In this document: piece after piece, positions 15,341 to 21,038 of the stretch
Numbering within the stretch: the first letter of the stretch is position 1
Layout of the letters: each line of letters starts with the position of its first letter
Origin: JALHTV01 sp049510055
GTDB taxonomy: Bacteria > Planctomycetota > Phycisphaerae > SM23-33
Direction: 5' to 3'
Assembly (NCBI GenBank): GCA_049510055.1
Contig: JBEKZI010000033.1
Span: 1-21,038, forward strand
DNA: 21,038 nucleotides
Program-made: the position numbers and the translations under genes
The notes under the pieces: generated by a model
Seen by the model: only the letters and a program-made list of their open reading frames with translations
Databases searched by the model: none
Told to the model about the DNA's origin: nothing

Positions 15341-18300
15341 ATGAATTTCTGGGGCTTGCGTGTTTTCCCTCGTATCGCGGTTGCAGCCATCCTGATCGGA
15401 TCCCTGGCGGAGCTGGCCTTTGGAGAGGCGACCCTTAATTGGGTGTATTCCGCCGGCCAAACCGGCAAGTGGAATGCCCGCGAACACTGGAGCCCTCAGC
15501 GCGTCCCCTCCGATGCCAACGGGGACGGTGATGACGCTATCGTCAATAACGGCGGCACGGTGAAAATTTATGCCATGCCCACAACGATTACCGGCATGGC
15601 GACCACGTACGGCACGGCTCAAGCTTGGGATCTCTATGTCGGCGAGTGGTATTCAGGGGCGGTCCTCCAGACCGACAGCAACTCGCAATCTCGGTTTATT
15701 ACGCTCTGGATGGGAGATGATTCCGATGGTCTCGGGACGTACCGCCTGACCAACGGAACAATGCAAACGAGCTGGGTCTTTGATGGCTTGTCCGGAACGG
15801 GCGTCTTCATGCAGAGCGGCGGAACGCACCTGCTCTCGGCAGGAGGAACCGGTTACTATTTTTTCCGGAATTTTGGAACCGTCACTAACAGCTCGGTTGT
15901 CCTCGGCTTGGAATCCAATGCCTATGGATCCTACACACTCACGGGAGGGACGCTGGGGGCATCAAACGAGACCGTAGGCGGGGTCGGCACAGGGGTCTTC
16001 ACACAGTCCGGCGGGACCAATACCGTCAGCACGTTGATGACCCTCGGATCCATGTCTTTGCCGCCGGACCCAAACGACCCAAACGTACTGCCCTTCCAGG
16101 GGACAGGAACCTATATTCTCAACAAAGGGTCGCTCAACGCGTCGACCCTGAATGCGGGAAGCGGCGGAACGGGAACTTTCACCCAAAACAACGGGACGGC
16201 CATCGTGGGAGCCACGACCTTGGGAGGCTCCCTCAATTCCGTCGGCCAATATTCCATCAGCAAAGGCTCCCTCTCCATGGCGTCCGTGGTGGTGGGTGGC
16301 CTGGGAACCGGAACCTTCAACCAAAGCGGCGGGTCAGCCGCGATCGGGAGCTCCATCACGGTGGGAACCGATTCGAACGGCTTTGGACTCTGTAACTTCA
16401 GCGGAAAAGCGGGGTCGCTGACGGCAGCAGACCTATTTGTGGGCGACGGCCCGACGACCGTCCCCGGCACGATCATCGGCATCGTCAACCAAAGCAACGG
16501 AAGAGTTACCTTAACCAATACGCTCACCATGGGATTCGGCGACGCGAACTGCGGCGGATCGTACAGCCTCAGCGGAGGGATGTTGATGGCGGCGACTCAG
16601 TACGTGGGATTAACCGGAACCGGAACGTTCACGCAGAGCGGCGGGGCGAATGCCGTGGCGGGCACGATCTTCATGGGCCACGACGCCAACAGTTTCGGGA
16701 CGTACAACCTCAACGGCGGCGCCTTGACGGCGGCACTGGGCGTGACGATGGGTTCCTTGGGAACGGGAGTCTTCAACCAGACGGGGGGACAAAACAACTG
16801 CTCCCTGGGAACCATTTCCATGGCGGACTACGACGGCAATGCCTCCGGAGCCTACATCCTCAGCGGAGGAACGGTACTTTCGTTAAGAATGTACGTCGGC
16901 AGAGCGGGCAGGGGAAGCTTCAACCAATCCAGCGGGAAAAACATCACGGGAACGCTCTGTCTGGCGGGGCCCGATCCTAACTGGGACCGCTGGAACTATT
17001 GCAACGCAGACTACATCTTCACGGGGGGCACTTTGAGCGCATCGCAAGCGGAATGGGTGGGAGAATACGGCGACGCAAACTTCATACAGACCAGCGGAAT
17101 CAACATGACAAAATTCCTCACCCTGGCCGACTACGGCGGGAGAGGATTCTACGTGTTCAGCGGCGGATCGGTGCGCGTGTCTGGGGCAAATTCGCAGGAA
17201 TGCGTGGGAAACGGCGGGTACGGAGAGTTCGACCAGTCCGGCGGGACCAACACGACGACAGGCCTCTGTCTTGGAAACGACACCGGCTATTACAGCCTCA
17301 GCAACGGCGTGCTGACGGCCTCGCAGTACGAGTGGGTGGGAAATGGAGGATGGGGGGAGTTCTACCAGACCGGCGGAATCAATACGACGGGGGACCTCAA
17401 ATTATGTGTGTTTAACGCCCCCTATCGCGGCACCGGGAACTTCGGATGGTACGGCCTCTACGGCGGGTCACTAAGGGCAACGAATGAGTACATCGGATAC
17501 GGCGGCACGGGGGACTTCTACCATTTCTACGTAACGAACACCGTGACAAATTCGTTGTACGTCGGCTACAGTGCCGGCTCCGACGGAAATTACAACTTGG
17601 AGAGCGGGACGCTGAGCGCGAAGAATGAGTATATCGGATACAGCGGCGAGGGAACCTTCAACCACGACGGCGGGACCAACACCATCGGGGGTTCGTTGTA
17701 CGTGGGTTATGGTGCTGGCTCCTACGGAAGGTACGCCTTCAACGGCGACATGCTGAGTGCAAAGAATGAATACGTCGGATACGGCGGCACGGGATACTTC
17801 TACCAGTTCGGCGGGACGAACGTCGTGGGAAGCTCTCTGTACCTGGGCTACACCCAGAGTTCCGACGGAGACTATGAACTCTACAGCGGGGCACGACTGA
17901 GCGCGTTGAATGAGTACGTCGGATACGGCGGCTCGGAAACCTTCCACCTGTACGGCGGGACGAACATCGTGAGAGGCTCTCTGTACGTGGGCTACACCCA
18001 GAGTTCCGATGGAGAATATGAACTCTACAGCGGGGCACTGAGCGCGTTGAATGAGTACGTCGGATACGGCGGGGCGGGACTCTTTATCCACTTCCAGGGC
18101 ACGAACACGGTGGGAAATTCGCTGTATCTGGGCTACACCAAGACCAAATCCGACGGAGAATATGAACTCTACAACGGGGCATCACTGAGCGCGTTGAATG
18201 AGTACGTCGGATATGGCGGGGGGGGAACCTTCAACCAGTACGGCGGGACGAATACTATAGGAGGTTCATCGCTTTACCTTGGCTACAACGCCGGCGCCGC

Positions 18301-19129
18301 GGGAACGTACAACCTCAGCGGCGGCTTGGTGCAGGCCAACGGCAGCGTGGTGATAGGCAGCGCCAACGCCTCCGGCGTGTTGAACATAACCGGCGGCAGC
18401 TTCATCGCTCCCTCGGGAATCGCCAAACCCGTCTACGTAGGCAACCGCGGCAAGAGCGGTTCGAGCATAAACGCCTTGCTGAACATCTCCGACGGCTACT
18501 TCCAGGCCGGAAGCCTCTACATGCTGTCCGGCAGCGGCAAGGCCGCATCCTCCAACAAAGCCAAGCTGAAGATCGGCGCCGACGCGACGGTGAACGTGAC
18601 CAGCCAGTTCTGCATCTACAACGGCGGAAGCTCCACCCTCGAGATGGAATTGGACTCGGCCACCGAGTATTCGGTGCTGAACGCCAACGGCGCGTCCGTA
18701 AGTCTGGGCAATCACTGGGCCATCTTGAACCTGCTGGTGAATTCAGCCTTTGATCCCAATTACGGTCAACAGTTTACCCTCATCACCGCCACCGGTGGGC
18801 CGGCCATGACCGGCGATTTCGGCAGTATCATCAGCAACCGCGACACGTCCACCCACGCTTTCAGCGGCGCCATCGACCCGGCCACCAATTCCTACGTGGT
18901 GACCTTCATCGACCCGCCCACCATGGGCCCGATCAGCCTGGCGCTAAGCACTCCGGCTGGCGGCAGCCTGGGAACCTCCCAGAATCTCTTGATGGACGAC
19001 ATCATCGACGACGGCAGCCTGACCAACATTGCCGAATCGACGCCGTCCGAGACGCCGATCCCCGAACCGGCCACGCTGCTTCTGCTGGCCCTGGGCGGCC
19101 TGGTGATGGTGCGAAGACGCCGGCACTAA
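15341..19129 (+). CDS. Giant repeat protein of the T5SS/PEP-CTERM-associated type with PEP-CTERM tail
   Basis: ATG 15341 follows AAGGAG by six bases and opens a signal peptide (MNFWGLRVFPRIAVAAILIG ... AFGEA). The 1262-residue protein has an N-terminal cap with WNAREHWSPQRVP and DDAIVNNGGTVKI. About seventeen modules of roughly 45-60 residues follow between about 130 and 998, each with a turn of the type GTGTFNQSGGTNT followed by LYLGY and SGGxLSA. This resembles T5SS/PEP-CTERM-associated repeat proteins, expected to fold as a long beta-helix or beta-solenoid stalk. Residues 1000-1190 are a less repetitive beta-rich domain. The C-terminus has IPEPATLLLLALGGLVMVRR, a PEP-CTERM signal for exosortase-type sorting. 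It is likely secreted and surface-associated. The function is unknown; an adhesive or matrix role is an inference. A strong hairpin follows the gene. Confidence 0.85.
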   Translation: MNFWGLRVFPRIAVAAILIGSLAELAFGEATLNWVYSAGQTGKWNAREHWSPQRVPSDANGDGDDAIVNNGGTVKIYAMPTTITGMATTYGTAQAWDLYVGEWYSGAVLQTDSNSQSRFITLWMGDDSDGLGTYRLTNGTMQTSWVFDGLSGTGVFMQSGGTHLLSAGGTGYYFFRNFGTVTNSSVVLGLESNAYGSYTLTGGTLGASNETVGGVGTGVFTQSGGTNTVSTLMTLGSMSLPPDPNDPNVLPFQGTGTYILNKGSLNASTLNAGSGGTGTFTQNNGTAIVGATTLGGSLNSVGQYSISKGSLSMASVVVGGLGTGTFNQSGGSAAIGSSITVGTDSNGFGLCNFSGKAGSLTAADLFVGDGPTTVPGTIIGIVNQSNGRVTLTNTLTMGFGDANCGGSYSLSGGMLMAATQYVGLTGTGTFTQSGGANAVAGTIFMGHDANSFGTYNLNGGALTAALGVTMGSLGTGVFNQTGGQNNCSLGTISMADYDGNASGAYILSGGTVLSLRMYVGRAGRGSFNQSSGKNITGTLCLAGPDPNWDRWNYCNADYIFTGGTLSASQAEWVGEYGDANFIQTSGINMTKFLTLADYGGRGFYVFSGGSVRVSGANSQECVGNGGYGEFDQSGGTNTTTGLCLGNDTGYYSLSNGVLTASQYEWVGNGGWGEFYQTGGINTTGDLKLCVFNAPYRGTGNFGWYGLYGGSLRATNEYIGYGGTGDFYHFYVTNTVTNSLYVGYSAGSDGNYNLESGTLSAKNEYIGYSGEGTFNHDGGTNTIGGSLYVGYGAGSYGRYAFNGDMLSAKNEYVGYGGTGYFYQFGGTNVVGSSLYLGYTQSSDGDYELYSGARLSALNEYVGYGGSETFHLYGGTNIVRGSLYVGYTQSSDGEYELYSGALSALNEYVGYGGAGLFIHFQGTNTVGNSLYLGYTKTKSDGEYELYNGASLSALNEYVGYGGGGTFNQYGGTNTIGGSSLYLGYNAGAAGTYNLSGGLVQANGSVVIGSANASGVLNITGGSFIAPSGIAKPVYVGNRGKSGSSINALLNISDGYFQAGSLYMLSGSGKAASSNKAKLKIGADATVNVTSQFCIYNGGSSTLEMELDSATEYSVLNANGASVSLGNHWAILNLLVNSAFDPNYGQQFTLITATGGPAMTGDFGSIISNRDTSTHAFSGAIDPATNSYVVTFIDPPTMGPISLALSTPAGGSLGTSQNLLMDDIIDDGSLTNIAESTPSETPIPEPATLLLLALGGLVMVRRRRH
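17483..18330 (+). repeat. Tandem 141-147 bp repeats inside the first repeat-protein gene
   Basis: The phrase AATGARTACRTCGGATAYRGCGG recurs with starts at 17483, 17624, 17765, 17909, 18050 and 18197, so spacings are 141, 141, 144, 141 and 147 bases, all multiples of three. The third to fifth copies are nearly identical at the nucleotide level in their second halves, for example GGCTACACCCAGAGTTCCGA appears twice, at about 17850 and 17992. Each copy encodes NEYVGYGG ... LYxGY ... LYSGA. Spacing that preserves the frame plus silent-site identity points to recent duplication or gene conversion within the coding sequence. Confidence 0.9.
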
Positions 19130-19161
19130 TTTAGAAAAGCCACCGCTGGCCTTTGTCAGCC

Positions 19162-19206
19162 ACAAGGCAAGAGGTATTCAAGCTTATGCCAAACCTCTTG
19201 CCTTGT
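19162..19206 (+). terminator. Long hairpin downstream of the first repeat-protein gene
   Basis: ACAAGGCAAGAGGT (19162-19175) pairs perfectly over 14 bases with ACCTCTTGCCTTGT (19193-19206) around a 17-base loop, 32 bases after the stop codon. The T tract after it is short and broken (TTATT overlapping the stem end), so it could act as a terminator, as an mRNA 3'-end protector, or both. Confidence 0.7.
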
Positions 19207-19528
19207 TATTGATAGCTCGCCTCTTAAGCAAAAGCTATCTCTAGGGTTACGGTCACATTGGCCGGGCGAGAGCAATACCCCCCCCTACTCAATTTCTGGC
19301 CGCCATAGCCGATTTCGGTAGTCTAAGACTTCGGCGCCGTCTACAATTAGAGCACACACCAAGCAGTACGCACACCAAACGGGAGACCAGGCCATCTAAG
19401 AGGCCGAATCGGAGAAGGGCAAGCATCTGCATTCCCGCGCATGTCTCTTGCCCCTTTCATCCGAGGCCCATCCCACGGGTTGCAGGTTAAGTCCAAAATC
19501 GTGGGCCTCAGACGAAAAGGAGCCTGCC
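19207..19528 (+). other. Untranslated region upstream of the second repeat-protein gene
   Basis: This 322-base stretch has no supported gene on either strand; short frames in it lack ribosome sites. It contains a run of eight C at about 19278-19285. An imperfect inverted repeat GGGCAAG (19417-19423) with CTTGCCC (19447-19453), and a longer stem-loop at 19463-19509, lie close to the start of the next gene. A weak sigma-54-like GG-N10-GC spacing occurs at 19260-19273 but lacks the TTGC core. AAGGAG at 19517-19522 is the Shine-Dalgarno for ATG 19529. Confidence 0.4.
19463..19509 (+). promoter_or_regulatory. Leader stem-loop next to the ribosome site of the second repeat-protein gene
   Basis: GAGGCCCA (19463-19470) pairs perfectly with TGGGCCTC (19502-19509). 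CCCACG at 19472-19477 could compete for CGTGGG at 19500-19505, so two alternative folds exist. The structure ends eight bases before the AAGGAG and may influence translation; that is an inference from base pairing only. Confidence 0.45.
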
Positions 19529-21038
19529 ATGAAAGACTGGGGACTTTGTGGTCTTCCTTGCATCGTGGCCGCCGTGGTTTTGACGTGGGCCTTGGCCGGG
19601 TCCGGCTATGGAGCGGATGCGACCTGGGTTCATGACCCCAACACGGCTGGGGATTGGCTGGATCCCAACAACTGGAGCCCCCTTCCACCGGATGCTAACA
19701 CGAACGCCCTCGTCGACAATGGTGGAACGGTGAGCATTACTGTCGGCGACATTCAAACATTCGGTCTCCAGATCGGGCCCAATTACGCGGGATCGGTTAT
19801 TCAGTCTGGAGGGACAAGCACGGTGATGACTTTCCTCCATCTTGGAAGCCAGGGGTTATACAACCTCAGTACCGGATGGCTTACAGCGAGGGGGCAGGAT
19901 ATAGGGGGAACCTTTAACCAATCCGGCGGAACAAACACAGCGGAAATCTATTTTTACGAGGGAATGGAGGCCGCCTCCAGCGGGACATATAACCTCAGCG
20001 GAGGCTCGCTAGGGACTGGGTTGGCTCACTATGTGGGCTTCTATGGGACGGGGATTTTCAACCAGTCTGGTGGGACGAACACAGTACCATGGCTCATTGT
20101 CAGCGGCGCCGACGGAACATACAACCTCAGCGGAGGGTCGCTTGGAACGTCGGGCCAGTATGTGGGGTTCGGGGGGACAGGAACCTTCAACCAGTCCGGT
20201 GGAACTAACACGGCAATGGGTTTTATTCTTGTGGGAACTAACCCAGGTTCCAGCGGGACGTACAACCTCAGCGGGGGGTCGTTTGGAACGTGGTACGAGT
20301 CTGTGGGGGTAACGGGAACAGGGACCTTCCACCAGTCCGGTGGGATCAATACAGCACAAGGTTCGCTCTCTGTGGGAGACCAGGCCGGCTCCAGCGGGGC
20401 ATACAACCTCAGCGGAGGATCGCTGTGGACGGCGTGGGATCAGCTTGCAGGCTCGATGGGAACAGGAACCTTCCGGCAATCCAGCGGGACTAACACGGTG
20501 GGCGGTTCTCTCTATCTAGGGTATGGCAATAACTCCAGCGGGACGTACACACTCAGCGGCGGATGGTTGCGGGATCAGTGGCTCACCGCCAACTTTTTCC
20601 TGCGGTATACCTATTCTCGAACCATCGCGAGCGGGCTGAATGCCGACGGCCGCAGCGGAACGTCCAATTCCTACGATTTTGGAATCAACAAGACTTTTAC
20701 CGATCGGACCTCCGGGAACGTCACCATCGGTTATCTCAATTCCAACTATGACAATCACGGACTCAGCAACTTCCACGGTTGGACGGCGCGAGCGTCGCTC
20801 ACCAAAGAGCTCAACGATCGGAACATTGTGGATGTGGCGGTTCTTCGCGGTTCTTCGCTTTCGGACTTCGGCGTCAACAGCTTCTTTGTGAACAACGGAG
20901 TGGACGCCCAGTTTCAGCACCTCGGGGAGCGCTATCAGTTGACCTTCCGAGGCGGGTATCAACGGAATCTGTATCCTGAGGAATCCTTCCTCAATTCGAT
21001 CGTCGATGGGGTAAGCATCGTGACCGTCGGCCCCGCGC
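19529..21038 (+). CDS. Repeat-stalk protein fused to an outer-membrane beta-barrel-like domain (3'-partial)
   Basis: ATG 19529 (AAGGAG six bases upstream) opens a frame with no stop to the window end, 503 codons. The N-terminus parallels the preceding gene: signal peptide MKDWGLCGLPCIVAAVVLTW ending near GYGA, then a cap with DPNNWSPLPP and VDNGGTVSI. About six repeats with GTGTFNQSGGTNT and GTYNLSGGSLGT occur at about residues 88-345. At W346-L347 the pattern stops abruptly. Residues 347-503 read as alternating beta-strands (NFFLRYTYSRT, SYDFGINKTFTDR, GNVTIGYLNSNYDN, WTARASLTKELND, VDVAVLRGSSLSDFG, YQLTFRGGYQRNLYP) like a BBP2-type outer-membrane barrel. Such a protein could be a stalk anchored in the outer membrane. 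The rest lies beyond the window. An assembly join or recombination at about 20566 cannot be excluded. Confidence 0.78.
   Translation, partial: MKDWGLCGLPCIVAAVVLTWALAGSGYGADATWVHDPNTAGDWLDPNNWSPLPPDANTNALVDNGGTVSITVGDIQTFGLQIGPNYAGSVIQSGGTSTVMTFLHLGSQGLYNLSTGWLTARGQDIGGTFNQSGGTNTAEIYFYEGMEAASSGTYNLSGGSLGTGLAHYVGFYGTGIFNQSGGTNTVPWLIVSGADGTYNLSGGSLGTSGQYVGFGGTGTFNQSGGTNTAMGFILVGTNPGSSGTYNLSGGSFGTWYESVGVTGTGTFHQSGGINTAQGSLSVGDQAGSSGAYNLSGGSLWTAWDQLAGSMGTGTFRQSSGTNTVGGSLYLGYGNNSSGTYTLSGGWLRDQWLTANFFLRYTYSRTIASGLNADGRSGTSNSYDFGINKTFTDRTSGNVTIGYLNSNYDNHGLSNFHGWTARASLTKELNDRNIVDVAVLRGSSLSDFGVNSFFVNNGVDAQFQHLGERYQLTFRGGYQRNLYPEESFLNSIVDGVSIVTVGPA
19790..20563 (+). repeat. Array of ~45-48-residue coding repeats in the second repeat-protein gene
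   Basis: The motif FNQSGGTNT or a variant occurs at about residues 129, 177, 220, 267 and 315, with a weaker first copy (IQSGGTST) at 91. Spacings are 43-48 residues. Each copy also has a GTYNLSGG strand. At the nucleotide level TACAACCTCAGCGG recurs with little change, again suggesting spread by in-frame duplication. Confidence 0.85.

Noticed and set aside
17483..18330. CRISPR-like appearance of regularly spaced repeats
   Set aside because: Units are 141-147 bases, all in frame within a long coding sequence, and spacers are not unique; these are protein repeats.
19258..19274. Sigma-54-like GG-N10-GC element upstream of the second repeat-protein gene
   Set aside because: The TTGC core is missing and a GG/GC pair at this spacing is expected by chance in GC-rich DNA.
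19207..19528. Search for tRNA, small RNA gene or integrase site in the largest gene-free stretch
   Set aside because: No cloverleaf, no CCA end, no flanking direct repeats; only leader-type stem-loops were found.

Overview
The window is a dense, GC-rich bacterial chromosome segment that looks like Planctomycetota, probably Phycisphaerae-like. This is inferred from two proteins ending in PEP-CTERM sorting tails, giant PEP-CTERM-associated repeat proteins, a SpoIVB/S55-type protein paired with a secreted propeller protein, a PilX-like pilin and a divergent RNase HII. No rRNA, tRNA, insertion sequence, phage gene or CRISPR array was seen.

Layout. (1) 1-3238 (+): the C-terminal part of an S55-family protein, apparently broken by a one-base frameshift near 756-760. 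Its out-of-frame continuation ends in an ATGA overlap with a secreted beta-propeller/Ig-like protein. (2) 3249-5891 (-): a PilX-like protein and the radical-SAM heme chaperone HemW. (3) 5964-6522 (+): a small FHA-domain protein followed by a clean intrinsic terminator. (4) 6554-11213 (-): housekeeping genes uvrA, a mannose-1-phosphate guanylyltransferase and ruvX. (5) 11442-12911 (+): a secreted PL1-like pectate lyase with a calcium-binding-type repeat and a PEP-CTERM tail. (6) 12954-15001 (-): a likely operon of a divergent RNase HII-like protein, a five-helix membrane protein and a STAS-domain protein. (7) 15341-21038 (+): two tandem paralogous repeat proteins of the T5SS/PEP-CTERM-associated repeat type.

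The last region is the most unusual. The first paralog (1262 aa) is a long repeat stalk ending in a PEP-CTERM tail. The second starts with a similar signal peptide and cap and has about six repeats. It then switches in frame, at about residue 347, to sequence resembling an outer-membrane beta-barrel (BBP2-like), and runs open to the window edge. If this is not an assembly or recombination artefact, related repeat stalks are attached to the cell in two ways: exosortase-type sorting in one, and direct fusion to a barrel in the other. A near-identical tandem duplication inside the first gene suggests the stalk changes length rapidly.

Gene starts were mostly set by Shine-Dalgarno sequences and signal peptides rather than by the longest open frame. 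All family names come from recognising motifs by eye; no searches were run.
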